From Microlunatus kandeliicorticis (GTDB lineage Bacteria > Actinomycetota > Actinomycetes > Propionibacteriales > Propionibacteriaceae): a stretch of DNA of 64,000 nt. How positions within the stretch are numbered: position 1 is the first letter of the stretch; each line of letters opens with the position of its first letter. A program made the position numbers and the translations under genes. Where the stretch lies: assembly GCF_014137855.1 (NCBI RefSeq), contig NZ_JACGWT010000001.1:806001-870000 (forward strand). The letters are read 5' to 3'. Under the pieces are notes generated by a model. It had not been told where the DNA came from. It searched no databases and worked only from the letters and a program-made list of their open reading frames with translations. Shown piece after piece: positions 7,556-16,900 of the stretch.

Positions 7556-9133
7556 GTGCTGTTCGGACGACTGGCGGAGACCTGGCGGGCGCTGGCGGGC
7601 ACCCGCTCGCGCAACGCCAAGCGCGACATCCTGGCCGCGCTGCTCCGCGAGCCGCTGACCGGTCCGGACGAGCTCGAGATCGTGGTCAGCTACCTGTCCG
7701 GGGCGCTCCGGCAGCGGCGCACCGGCGTCGGCTACCGCGCGCTGGCCGACCCGCCGCCGCCGGCCGCCGACCCGACGCTGACCGTGGTCGAGGTCGACGC
7801 CGCCTTCGCCGAGATGGCCGGGCTCTCCGGCCCCGGGTCGGCCGGTGCCCGCGCCGACCGGGTGCGCGCGCTGTTCTCCCGGGCCACCGAGCCCGAGCAG
7901 GCACTGCTCCGCGGGCTGGTGTCCGGTGAGGTCCGGCAGGGTGCGCTCGAGGCGGCCGTCCAGGACGGTCTGGCCGCCGCCCACGACGTGCCGGTGGCCG
8001 CGGTCCGCCGGGCGGCGATGCTGCTGGGCTCGACGCCGGAGGCGGCCACCGTGCTGGTTCGCGACGGCGAGGCCGGTCTGGCCGCGGTCAGCCTGACGGT
8101 CGGCATCCCGGTCCAGCCGATGCTCGCGGCCAGCGCGCCCGACGTGGCCGAGGGGCTGGTCAAGGCCGGCGGGAAGCAGACCTCCGCGCCGGTGGCCGTG
8201 GACAGCAAGCTCGACGGCATCCGGGTCCAGGTGCACAAGGACGGCGAGGACGTCCGGGTCTTCACCCGCAGTCTCGACGAGATCACCGCCCGGCTGCCCG
8301 GCGTCGTGGCGGCGGTCGCCGCGATGGCGCCGCGCCGGCTGGTGCTCGACGGCGAGGCGCTGGCGCTGCGTCCCGACGGCCGGCCGGAGGCGTTCCAGGT
8401 CTCCGCCTCGCGCTCGGCGACGCACGCGCGCACGGAACCCGGGGCCGCCGAGCGGCCGGCCGAAGGCGTGGCGTCCGGGCTCCGGGCGTACTTCTTCGAC
8501 CTGCTGCGGGTGGACGACCGCGATCTGCTCGACGAGCCGCTGTCGGCCCGCCTCGACGCGCTGGCCGCGGTGGTGCCGGCCGACCAGGTGGTTCCGCGGC
8601 TGCTGACCGCCGACCCGGGGGCGGCGCAGGAGGCCTTCGAGCAGGCGGTGGCCGCCGGGTTCGAGGGCGTGGTGATCAAGAACCTGGACGCGCCCTACGC
8701 CGCGGGCCGGCGGGACTCGGCGTGGGTCAAGGTCAAGCCGCGGCACACCTTCGACCTGGTGGTCACCGCGGTCGAGTGGGGCCACGGGCGTCGCGAGGGC
8801 CTGCTCTCCAACCTGCACCTGGCCGCGCGCGACCCGGCGACCGGCGGGCTGGTCATGCTCGGCAAGACCTTCAAGGGCATGACCGACGAGATGCTGGCCT
8901 GGCAGACCGAGCACTTCCTCGCCCGCGAGACCCGGCGGACGTCGTGGACGGTGCACGTCGAGCCGACCACGGTGGTCGAGATCGCCTGCGACGGGCTGCA
9001 GCGGTCCACCCGCTACCCGGGCGGCGTCGCGCTCCGGTTCGCCCGGGTGCTCCGCTACCGGACCGACAAGAGTGCCGACGAGGCCGACACGCTCGAGACC
9101 GTCCGCGCGCTGGCGCCGGTGATCGAGGGCTGA
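7556..9133 (+). CDS. ligB: ATP-dependent DNA ligase, LigB type
   Basis: A 525-residue protein like mycobacterial LigB. These enzymes seal nicks by an AMP-lysine intermediate and are accessory to the NAD-dependent LigA. The adenylation motif KLDGIR has its lysine at about residue 218 (AVDSKLDGIRVQVHK). Other nucleotidyltransferase motifs follow: RLVLDGEALAL, AYFFDLLR, FEGVVIKNLDAPY and AWVKVKPRHTFDLVV. The first about 190 residues form the helical DNA-binding domain, and the OB-fold domain ends the protein (CDGLQRSTRYPGGVALRFAR). It starts at GTG 7556; CAGAAT six bases upstream is a possible -10 for a leaderless message. No Ku or polymerase gene adjoins it, so a dedicated end-joining role is not indicated. 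Confidence 0.92.
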   Translation: MLFGRLAETWRALAGTRSRNAKRDILAALLREPLTGPDELEIVVSYLSGALRQRRTGVGYRALADPPPPAADPTLTVVEVDAAFAEMAGLSGPGSAGARADRVRALFSRATEPEQALLRGLVSGEVRQGALEAAVQDGLAAAHDVPVAAVRRAAMLLGSTPEAATVLVRDGEAGLAAVSLTVGIPVQPMLAASAPDVAEGLVKAGGKQTSAPVAVDSKLDGIRVQVHKDGEDVRVFTRSLDEITARLPGVVAAVAAMAPRRLVLDGEALALRPDGRPEAFQVSASRSATHARTEPGAAERPAEGVASGLRAYFFDLLRVDDRDLLDEPLSARLDALAAVVPADQVVPRLLTADPGAAQEAFEQAVAAGFEGVVIKNLDAPYAAGRRDSAWVKVKPRHTFDLVVTAVEWGHGRREGLLSNLHLAARDPATGGLVMLGKTFKGMTDEMLAWQTEHFLARETRRTSWTVHVEPTTVVEIACDGLQRSTRYPGGVALRFARVLRYRTDKSADEADTLETVRALAPVIEG

Positions 9134-9189
9134 TCCGCCCCGACCACCACCCGGCGAGGGGCCGAAAGCACGTCCACAGGCGGCAGGTT

Positions 9190-9224
9190 TAGCGTGACCC
9201 ACGGCAGACGGTAAGCGCTGCCAC
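9190..9224 (+). promoter_or_regulatory. Candidate -10 and LacI-type half-conserved operator for the sugar ABC operon
   Basis: TAGCGT (9190-9195) could be a -10. About 20 bases on lies an AGCGCT-centred site (GGTAAGCGCTGCCA around 9210-9223), the core of LacI-family operators, with a good left half and a poor right half. The -10 to operator spacing matches that of the perfect operator before the GH81 gene. Joint control is inference. Confidence 0.4.
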
Positions 9225-9252
9225 GGGGACGATGCCGACCCAGGAGGTCCGG

Positions 9253-9387
9253 ATGACCACACCCCTCACGACCGGAGGACCCGGTCACCGTCCGATGCCC
9301 CGCCGGGTGCCCGCCGGACCCCCGGCGCCGAACAGATCCCTCGCCCCGACGCCGGTCCCGACCCCGGCCTCGGGGAGCGCTCGGTGA
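9253..9387 (+). CDS. Short proline-rich ORF translationally coupled to ABC permease (possible leader peptide)
   Basis: An ATG preceded by a very good ribosome-binding site (CAGGAGGTCCGG) opens a 44-codon frame with 12 prolines. It starts MTTPLTTGGPG and ends VPTPASGSAR, and its TGA overlaps the GTG of the first permease as GTGA. The strong ribosome-binding site belongs to this ORF, so ribosomes probably reach the permease by coupling. It has no signal or membrane segment and resembles no family I know. A similar short ORF with a related end precedes the response regulator at 47946. It could be a regulatory leader, a real microprotein, or a by-product of a mis-chosen permease start. Confidence 0.5.
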   Translation: MTTPLTTGGPGHRPMPRRVPAGPPAPNRSLAPTPVPTPASGSAR

Positions 9388-10316
9388 CCGCGGCCGCGAT
9401 CGGGACGGAGGCCGCCGCCACCACGACGCGCACCGGCAAGCCCACCGGTCGGGACATCCGCACCGCGCTCGGCTTCCTGGCTCCCAGCCTGATCGGCGTG
9501 ATCGCCTTCCTGCTGGTCCCGGTGGTCGTGGTGATCGTGCTGAGCTTCGTCAAGTGGGACCTGCTGACCCCGCCGTCCTTCGTCGGGGTGTCCAACTACA
9601 TCGACATCTTCCGCTACGACGCGGTCGGCCACTCGCTGCTGGTCACCGCCTACTACGTGCTGCTCAACATCCCTGCCCAGACGGTGATCGCGCTGGGCCT
9701 GGCGGTGCTGCTCAACCGCAAGCTGCCCGGGACCTCGTTCGTCCGGGTGCTGTGCGTGCTGCCCTACCTGGCCACGCCGGTGGCGATGGCCGTGGTCTGG
9801 AACTGGTTCTTCGACCCCAGCACCGGCGTGATCAACACCCTGCTCGGGTTCGTCGGGATCGCCGGTCCGAGCTGGCTCTCCTCGCAGGTCTGGGCGATGC
9901 CGGTGGTCGCCTTCGCCAACATCTGGCAGTACGTCGGCTACAACATGTTGTTCTTCCTGGCCGGTCTGCAGTCCATCCCGGCCTCGATGTACGAGGCGGC
10001 CGCCATCGACGGCGCCTCCCGGATCAAGCAGTTCTTCTCGATCACCCTGCCGCTGCTCCGTCCGACCATGCTGTTCGTGCTGGTCACCGGGGTGATCGGC
10101 TCGTTCCAGGTCTTCGACACGGTCTACGTGCTGACCAACGGCGGGCCGGGCGACGCCACCGAGGTGATGAACTCGCTGATCTACAAGTCCGCCTTCGTGG
10201 GCTTCCGCATCGGTGACGCGGCCGCGATGAGCGTCGTGCTGTTCGTGGTGATCCTGGTGGTGACCATCGTCCAGTTCGGCTACTTCCGCAACCGCACGAC
10301 CTACGAGATGAACTGA
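9384..10316 (+). CDS. Carbohydrate ABC transporter permease, MalF/UgpA type
   Basis: A 310-residue inner-membrane subunit with about six transmembrane helices (first LGFLAPSLIGVIAFLLVPVV). The EAA loop that docks on the ATPase is present (YEAAAIDGASRIKQFFSITL), and the C-terminal VLTNGGPGDATEVMNSLIYK is typical of family-1 sugar permeases. The GTG start overlaps the stop of the short upstream ORF. The next genes encode its partner permease and binding protein, with no ATPase gene; in actinobacteria one shared ATPase such as MsiK often energises several such importers, which I infer here. The sugar is unknown, though the nearby secreted glucanase suggests oligosaccharides. Confidence 0.92.
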   Translation: MTAAAIGTEAAATTTRTGKPTGRDIRTALGFLAPSLIGVIAFLLVPVVVVIVLSFVKWDLLTPPSFVGVSNYIDIFRYDAVGHSLLVTAYYVLLNIPAQTVIALGLAVLLNRKLPGTSFVRVLCVLPYLATPVAMAVVWNWFFDPSTGVINTLLGFVGIAGPSWLSSQVWAMPVVAFANIWQYVGYNMLFFLAGLQSIPASMYEAAAIDGASRIKQFFSITLPLLRPTMLFVLVTGVIGSFQVFDTVYVLTNGGPGDATEVMNSLIYKSAFVGFRIGDAAAMSVVLFVVILVVTIVQFGYFRNRTTYEMN

Positions 10317-10323
10317 GCGCGCC

Positions 10324-11229
10324 GTGACCGCCACTTCCGCCCCGACCCTCGCCGCCGCGCCGCGCGCGACCGCCGACGTCCCGCACCGGCCGACCAGGAT
10401 CACCCCCGGCCGGGTGGTCCGGCTGGTGATCTTCTACCTGCTGCTGCTGATCATCGCGCTGGTCTTCCTGACCCCGTACCTGTTCAGCCTCAACGCCTCG
10501 TTCAAGCCGCTGGCCGCGATCCTCTCCGACCACGCCTGGACCCCGGCCACCTCGCTGTCGCTGACCAACTTCAAGGAGGTGCTGACCTCCAACGGGTTCG
10601 CCACCTACCTGGGCAACACGGTGCTGATCACGGTGATCATCACCGTGGGCCAGGTGCTGTTCTCGCTGATGGGCGCCTACGCGTTCGCGCGGCTGCGGTT
10701 TCCCGGCCGGGACGCGCTCTTCTGGCTCTACCTCAGCATGCTGATGGTGCCCAACGTGGTGACCATGATCCCGCTGTACGTCCTGATGGACGGTGCGCAC
10801 CTGCTCAACACCTACTGGGCGCTGTTCCTGCCGTACACCCTGGGCACGCCCTACGCGGTCTTCCTGATGCGGCAGTACTTCCTCACCCTGCCCTCGGAGA
10901 TCCTCGAGGCGGCCCGGCTGGACGGCTGCTCCGAGGCCCGGATCCTGTTCCGGATCCTGATCCCGCTGGCCCGGCCGATCATCACCACGGCGGCGATCAT
11001 CGCCTTCGTGTTCAGCTGGAACAACTTCCTCTGGCCGTTGATCGCCACCAACTCCAGCGACCTGCAGGTGGTGACCGTCGGTCTGGCCAACCTGCAGTCC
11101 AACTTCGGCACCCAGTGGAACCTCGTGCTGGCCGGATCCATCCTGGTGCTCATTCCCCTGGTGGTGCTCTTCGTGATCTTCCAGAAGCAGATCGTCAACT
11201 CGATCTCCCTGACCGGGACGAACCGGTGA
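10324..11229 (+). CDS. Carbohydrate ABC transporter permease, MalG/UgpE type
   Basis: The 301-residue second permease of the importer. It has six predicted membrane segments (first VVRLVIFYLLLLIIALVFLT) and the EAA loop (LEAARLDGCSEARILFRILI). The periplasmic P1 loop (SFKPLAAILSDHAWTP) and the ending FQKQIVNSISLTGTNR are usual for this subfamily. The start is the GTG at 10324, eight bases after the stop of the first permease. Its TGA overlaps the GTG chosen for the binding protein, so the three transport genes form one translationally linked unit. Confidence 0.92.
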   Translation: MTATSAPTLAAAPRATADVPHRPTRITPGRVVRLVIFYLLLLIIALVFLTPYLFSLNASFKPLAAILSDHAWTPATSLSLTNFKEVLTSNGFATYLGNTVLITVIITVGQVLFSLMGAYAFARLRFPGRDALFWLYLSMLMVPNVVTMIPLYVLMDGAHLLNTYWALFLPYTLGTPYAVFLMRQYFLTLPSEILEAARLDGCSEARILFRILIPLARPIITTAAIIAFVFSWNNFLWPLIATNSSDLQVVTVGLANLQSNFGTQWNLVLAGSILVLIPLVVLFVIFQKQIVNSISLTGTNR

Positions 11230-12623
11230 CCCGGCGTCCGGTCTCGATGACCCGTCGCCAGCTGCTGGCGGCGCTCGGGACGGCTGCCGGTGCGGTGGCC
11301 GGCAGCGCCGCGCTCGGTGGGTGCAGCAACGCGGCGGCCCGCTGGGGCTTCTCGGGCAACCCCGACAGCGCCAAGGCCAACCTGACCTACGCCCTGTGGG
11401 ACACCTACCAGCAGGAGGGGTACCAGAAGTCGATCGACCAGTTCACCGCGAAGCACCCCGACATCAGCGTCACCATCCAGCAGATCCCGTACGGCAACTA
11501 CGCGCCCAAGATCACCGCCTCGTTCATCTCGGGCAACGCGCCGGACCTGTTCTGGGTGAACACGCCGTTCCTGGCCGACTGGATCCGGCAGGGGATCATC
11601 GCCGACGTCACCGACCGGGTGCGCGCCGCGAACATCGACACCTCGGTCTACGTCGAGGGGCTGGTCGAGCTGCACGAGCGCGAGGGCAAGCTCTACGGGC
11701 TGCCCAAGGACTGGGACACGATCTGCTTCTACTACAACAAGTCCTACTTCCAGAAGCTCGGCGTCAGCGCCCCGACCGAGCAGCTGGAGTGGAACCCGGA
11801 CGACGGCGGGACGTTCCTGAAGTTCCTCCGCACGATCACCAGCGACAGCAAGGGCAAGACCGCCGACCAGCCGGGCTTCGACCCGGGCGACATCGTCACC
11901 TACGCGGTCGGGAACACCAACGACCCGCAGTCGGGCTACGGCAGCTACCTGCCGATGAACGGCGGTGCCTTCATCGCCGAGCCGTACGCCGCCCGGACGG
12001 TGCTCGACACCGCTCCGAACCGGGAGACGATCAGCTTCCTGTCGCAGATGCTGGTCGACGAGCACGTCCAGATCCCCTACGGCGAGCTCGGCCCGAACGC
12101 CGACGGCTCGTCGGCGCTCACCCTGTTCGCTCAGGGCCGGCTGGCGCTGTTCCAGGCCGGGGACTGGAACACCTCCTCGATCAGCGAGCTGACCTCGAAC
12201 TTCGAGGTCGGCACCTTCCTGCTGCCGCGCGGACCGCAGGGCGGGTGGACGGTGTTCAACGGGCTCACCGACGGCACCTCGACGGCCACCGAGCACCCGG
12301 AGCAGACCTGGCTGCTGGCCGAGTGGCTGGGCGGCGCGGACAGCCAGCGGATCATGGGCTCGGGCGGCTACATCTGGCCGGCGATCGAGTCGCTCGACCC
12401 GCTCTACGCCGAGCACTGGAAGAAGAACAAGGTCGACGTCTCGGCGTTCCTCACCGCCGCCCAGGGCAAGAAGTCGCTCTACCCGGTGGCGGTGGGGATG
12501 GCCGAGGCGGTCTCGGACGTCCAGACCGCGCTGGCGCCGACGTTCTTCGGGACGGCCTCGGCGGCGACCGGTCTGGCCAAGGCGCAGCAGGTGGCCGACT
12601 ACCGGATCTCGTCGGGGGCCTGA
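11226..12623 (+). CDS. Extracellular sugar-binding lipoprotein of ABC importer (family 1)
   Basis: A 465-residue solute-binding protein. The N-terminus has a twin arginine followed by a hydrophobic stretch (MTRRQLLAALGTAAGAVAG) and a lipobox (ALGGC, Cys about residue 33), so it is probably exported by Tat and lipidated. The mature part reads as a family-1 sugar-binding fold (YALWDTYQQEGYQKSIDQFT, APDLFWVNTPFLADWIRQG, LYGLPKDWDTICFYYNKSYF). I chose the GTG at 11226, which overlaps the preceding stop as GTGA; the in-frame ATG at 11247 is the alternative and keeps the twin arginine. The gene ends the operon and converges on a PH-domain gene 13 bases away. The ligand cannot be told from sequence. 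Confidence 0.92.
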   Translation: MTRRPVSMTRRQLLAALGTAAGAVAGSAALGGCSNAAARWGFSGNPDSAKANLTYALWDTYQQEGYQKSIDQFTAKHPDISVTIQQIPYGNYAPKITASFISGNAPDLFWVNTPFLADWIRQGIIADVTDRVRAANIDTSVYVEGLVELHEREGKLYGLPKDWDTICFYYNKSYFQKLGVSAPTEQLEWNPDDGGTFLKFLRTITSDSKGKTADQPGFDPGDIVTYAVGNTNDPQSGYGSYLPMNGGAFIAEPYAARTVLDTAPNRETISFLSQMLVDEHVQIPYGELGPNADGSSALTLFAQGRLALFQAGDWNTSSISELTSNFEVGTFLLPRGPQGGWTVFNGLTDGTSTATEHPEQTWLLAEWLGGADSQRIMGSGGYIWPAIESLDPLYAEHWKKNKVDVSAFLTAAQGKKSLYPVAVGMAEAVSDVQTALAPTFFGTASAATGLAKAQQVADYRISSGA

Positions 12624-12636
12624 GCCGGCCGGGCGC

Positions 12637-13071
12637 TCAGACGCCGTGGTCGGCCCGCCAGGCGGTGAGCGTGGCGTAGGCCGTCGGGGCCTCGCGGGCG
12701 GGCACCGGCAGGTGCCGGACCCAGCCGTCCGGGGTGATCTCGATCCGGCCCTCGACCAGCTCGACCGACCGCAGCGTCGACCACGGATAGCGCCGGGTGC
12801 GGACCGTCCGCACCTCGAGCGCGTCCGGGTGCAGCACCACCCGGCCGCGCGCGCCGCCCACCGACCGCACCAGACCGGCGACGGTGTAGACGATGCCGAG
12901 CAGGATCAGCTGGACCTGGCGGAACAGCACCCAGCTCAGCACGATCAGGATCGCGGCCAGGCAGAGCCAACCGAAGACCACCGCGGCGATCTCGCCGGTC
13001 CGGCCGCGGCCCGGCCGGGTCCGGGCCGTCCAGAGCAGCAGCGCACCCGCGGGGACGGCGTCGTCGCTCAC
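12637..13071 (-). CDS. PH-domain-like small membrane protein
   Basis: A 144-residue protein with two adjacent transmembrane helices (IAAVVFGWLCLAAILIVLSW, then LILLGIVYTVAGLVR) followed by a bacterial PH-like domain (RGRVVLHPDALEVRTVRTRR, then YPWSTLRSVELVEGRIEIT). Proteins of this layout are common in actinobacteria next to unrelated genes, and their function is mostly unknown. It lies between the ABC operon and sodA with no clear operon link. The start at 13071 is the only ATG or GTG that keeps both helices whole. Confidence 0.75.
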   Translation of the reverse strand: MSDDAVPAGALLLWTARTRPGRGRTGEIAAVVFGWLCLAAILIVLSWVLFRQVQLILLGIVYTVAGLVRSVGGARGRVVLHPDALEVRTVRTRRYPWSTLRSVELVEGRIEITPDGWVRHLPVPAREAPTAYATLTAWRADHGV

Positions 13072-13089
13072 CTCAGCACGGCCGAACGA

Positions 13090-13122
13090 CGAACGGCGCC
13101 CGCGAAGAGCGGGCGCCGTTCG
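13090..13122 (-). terminator. Terminator hairpin downstream of sodA
   Basis: A perfect 14-bp G/C-rich stem (13090-13103 with 13109-13122) closes on a five-base loop, about 60 bases past the sodA stop on the minus strand. It lies between sodA and the PH-domain gene and prevents read-through. Confidence 0.8.
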
Positions 13123-13180
13123 GTGGTCGTTCTCCGGCCGGCGTGCGGAGCTCCGCGGCCGACCGGGTGCGCACGACGGG

Positions 13181-13806
13181 TCAGGCGGGGACGATCAGCC
13201 CGGAGGTCTGCGACCGGGCCGCGGCGAACCGCGCCTGGGCGTCGGCCCAGTTGACCACGTTCCACCACGCCTTGACGTAGTCGGGCTTGACGTTCTTGTA
13301 CTGCAGGTAGAAGGCGTGCTCCCACATGTCCAGGGTGACGATCGGGATCTGCCCGGCCGGCAGGTTGCCCTGCTGGTCGTAGAGCTGCGCGATCAGCAGG
13401 CGCTGCCCCAGGGCGTCCCAGACCAGCATCGACCAGCCGGAGCCCTGGATGGTGGTGGCACTGGCCTCGAAGTGGGCGCGGAACCCGTCGAAGCTGCCGA
13501 ACGCGTCGTCGATCGCGGCACCGAGCTCGCCGTCCGGCTTGTCGCCGCCCTCGGGGGACAGGTTCCGCCAGAAGATCGAGTGGTTGACGTGTCCGCCGAG
13601 GTTGAAGGCCAGGGTCTTCTCGAGGCCGACGATGCTGCCGAAGGAGTTCTTCTCCCGCGCCTCGGCCAGCTGGTCGAGCGCGCCGTTGAGCGCGGTGACG
13701 TAGGTGGCGTGGTGCTTGTCGTGGTGGAGCTCCATGATCTGGCCCGAGATGTGCGGCTCGAGTGCTCCGTAGTCGTAGGGAAGGTCCGGGAGTTCGTACT
13801 TCGCCA
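13181..13806 (-). CDS. sodA: Superoxide dismutase (Mn/Fe type)
   Basis: A 208-residue Fe/Mn superoxide dismutase, which converts superoxide to hydrogen peroxide and oxygen. The four metal ligands are visible by family alignment: H28 ([14 protein letters not shown]), H76 ([10 protein letters not shown]), and the Asp and His of [14 protein letters not shown]. The ATG at 13806 gives the canonical [20 protein letters not shown] start and is preceded by GAGGACAGC; longer upstream readings would add an unconserved N-terminus. There is no signal peptide. The metal (Mn or Fe) cannot be decided confidently by eye. It is a single gene with its own terminator. Confidence 0.96.
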
Positions 13807-13905
13807 TGCTGTCCTCGTGTCCTATCGGTTCGTGATCCGACATCGCACTCCGCGAATACTGCGATCCTAGGGCCCGGTCACAACGCCGCTCCGGCCGGGC
13901 CACCC

Positions 13906-13941
13906 GGCTCAGGACCTCAACCCTGGTTGAGATCCTGAGCC
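13906..13941 (-). terminator. Terminator hairpin downstream of the GH81 gene
   Basis: GGCTCAGGA and CTCAACC (13906-13922) pair with GGTTGAG and TCCTGAGCC (13925-13941), giving 16 pairs with a single C/A mismatch and a two-base loop. It begins 10 bases past the GH81 stop on the minus strand. Confidence 0.85.
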
Positions 13942-13951
13942 GGTGCCGGTG

Positions 13952-16900
13952 CTAGCCGCCGAGCGGCAGCGTGAGGGTCGAGGTGTTCCCGACGCCCACG
14001 CTCGCGGGGGCCGACCCGATCGCGTTCCACACCTCCACCTTCACCCGACCACCGGCCAGGTGGCCCCAGCGTCCGGTCGAGCCGACCAACCCGGTGGTGG
14101 CCGCGGTGGCGTGCTCCCAACCGGGCACCGGGTCGGTCGCGTAGTAGTGGTAGGTCTCGACCCGGTCCCAGCGGCCGTCCCCTGTGAGGTCGACCGACAC
14201 CCGCACCTGGACGCCGTTGCCCACCGCGGCGCCCGAGTCGACCGCCAGGTCGAACGCGGTCGCCCCGCCGGTCCAGCGTCCGGTCAGCCCGGTCGCGGTG
14301 AAGGTCACCGGGTTGTGCGGCTGGTTGTCGGCGATCCCGGTGCTGGCCGGCACCGTGACCGTCCCGGCACCGCCGGACGCCCCCAGTCCGCCGCCGGCCC
14401 GCAGGTACAGCCGGCACGGTGACCCACAGCCGCCGCTGGTCGGCGGTGCGCTGGTGGGCGGTGCGCTGGTGGGCGGTGCGCTGGTCGGGGGTGCGGTGGT
14501 GGGCGGTGCGGTGGTGGGCGGTGCGGTGGTGGGCGGTGCGGTGGTGGGCGGTGCCGTCGTGGGCGGTGCCGTCGTGGGCGGTGCCGTCGTGGGCGGTGCC
14601 GTGGTCGGCGGCGGGGTGCTGCCGCCCGATCCGCTCCCGACGCCCAGCCCGCCGGTGGCCGAGCCGCCCGACCAGGTCCGCGCGCCCTTGGCCACCGTCT
14701 TCCCGGCCGGCACGGCGACGCTGGTGCCGTCGGAGAACCGGACGGTGAGGGGCGACGCGGTGATGTTCGCGGCGACGTAGGTGCGGGCTCCGTTGCGGGT
14801 GAACACCGCGGCCAGCGGGTGGCCGGCGGTGACCCCGCTGTCGACGGTGCCGAGCGCGGCCAGGTTGTCGATCCAGTGGAAGGTGTGCGCCTTGGACTCG
14901 CCCTCCTCGCTGGTGAAGCCGGGGTTCGCCCGGAACTTCGCCAGCGCGCGTGGTCCGTCGCCGAGGGCCAGGTACTCCCAGGCGATGTCCTGCCACTTGG
15001 TCGGCGGCCCGCCGATCAGCTTCTCCATCTGGTCGTAGTTGGCCACCACGTAGGCGGGGTCGGCGCCGAGGTAGAGGTGGTTCCCGGTGATCGGCAGGTG
15101 GTTGATCCCGGTGATCTCCTCCGGGGTCGAGCTGAACCAGGTGGCGTAGGCGGCGCCGTCGCCCCAGACCATCCCGACGGTGTTGTGGCCGAAGCTCTTC
15201 GGGAAGGTCTGCTGGTCGGTGTCGAACCAGTAGTCGTCGATGGCCGCCGACTCGGTCGTGTAGATGTAGATGCCGGCGTCGCGGACCGCCTTGTTGCCGG
15301 TGGCCTCGCCCCACTGGATCAGCGCCCCGGCGAAGTTGAGGCCCTCCGAGCTCGACTCCTGGTTGTTGCCGGCCGCGAACGACCCGTGACCCGAGGCCCA
15401 GTCGTGCCCGGCGTAGATGTCGAAGTCGCGCAGGTAGGGGAACCGGGTGTCGGAGCGGTCGTAGTTGTTGGCGTCGCGGATCAGCAGGTCGACCATCCCG
15501 CCGTAGGCGCTGGTCTTCGCCCAGGCCGGGTCGAACTTGGCCAGCGTGGCCGCGGAGGCGATGTAGTAGCCGTAGTGGAAGTGGTGGTCGTTGAGCTCCT
15601 GGTCGGACCCGTACGAGGCCGGGTAGCCGATCAGCGTCCCCCAGTTCTTGTCGTAGTAGAAGACCTGACCGGTCTTGCCCGGGCTGGCGGTGAACCAGTC
15701 GGTGAGGGTCGAGCGGATCGCGGCCAGCGCCTTGTCCCGGGTGCCGGTCTCGCCCACCTGGTCGGCGATCTCGGCGATCCGGGCGGCCCGGCCGAGGCCC
15801 TTGCCGGTCCAGTAGGTGTCGGCCTTCTGCTGGGCCTCCGGGTCGTCGGCCACCTGGGCCAGGTAGCCCTTGAGCGTGGCAAGGTCGGCGCCGCCGGAGT
15901 CGGCGACCGCCGGGACCTCGGGCAGCACGCCGTGGAACGTCATCACGGTGCTGAACGAGCTGATCCCGACCAGGGTCTTCATCGCCCCGCGCGGCGAGAC
16001 GTAGCTGCGGCTGATCGGGCTGCCGCCGGACAGGTGCTGCCACTCGTGCGGGTAGAGCGAGGCGACGGTGCGGGTCTCGCTGCCCTGCAGGGCGCGGGTG
16101 GTGAAGCCGTAGGTGGTGCGGACCTTGCTGGTCGTCTCGTCGTAGCTGTAGGAGACCCGGGTCCCGTTCACCGCTGCGAAGGCGTACCGGCCGTAGCTCG
16201 TCGCGAGCGCGGTGCGGTCGCTGTCGCTGTCGGCGCTGGTGGTGGGCAGCACGGCGACGGTGAAGAAGTTCTTGCCGTTGAGGCCCGAGCTGATCGTGCT
16301 GCCGTTGACCGACCAGGTCGACCCGCTCGGGGCGTAGGCGACGTAGTCGTGACCGCGGATGCTGAACCCGATCGTCGCGCCGCTGTTGCTCCACACGGCC
16401 GGCGGCCCGTCGGTGGTGAGCTGGGCGCCACCACCCTTCACCGTGTAGTAGGACATCGGCAGCCCGTGGCCGATGGTCGCCCGCAGGGTGCGGGTGCCGT
16501 CGGTCCAGATCGGGCTGACCGTCCAGTCCGACCAGCCGTCGACCTTGACGCTCCCGGCGTTCAGCCCGGGGACGCCGACCAGCACGTCACGGGTGTAGGG
16601 GAAGTGGTACTCGCTGACCCCGGTCGCGCTCCCGGTGATCACCGGGGTGGTGGTGTAGCTGATCCCCAGGCCGCCCGCGCTGGCCGCGTACGAGGCCGGG
16701 TGGGCCATCATCGGCTCGCCGAAGGCGCAGTTGGTCTTCTTGAACAGGATCGAGCTCCACCAGTCGTTGGTGGGGATCGCCCCGGCCGGGGCGTTCGCGG
16801 TGGTCTGGCTGCGGGGGTCGGTGGAGAGGTCGCCGCAGCCGGTGGGCAGGTCGGCACCGGCCGGCAGGGTGGTGGTGTACGAGCCCTGCCCGAGGCTCTG

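Noticed and set aside
6485-9262. A 925-codon minus-strand frame across the isomerase-like and ligase genes
   Set aside because: It reads as Arg/Gly/Pro-rich shadow sequence opposite two well-supported plus-strand genes and contains the dispersed repeat translated as LSLSKG.
14438-14617. Possible CRISPR-like array of short repeats
   Set aside because: The 15-bp units are directly adjacent without spacers and encode the TTAPP linker in frame; it is a coding tandem repeat.
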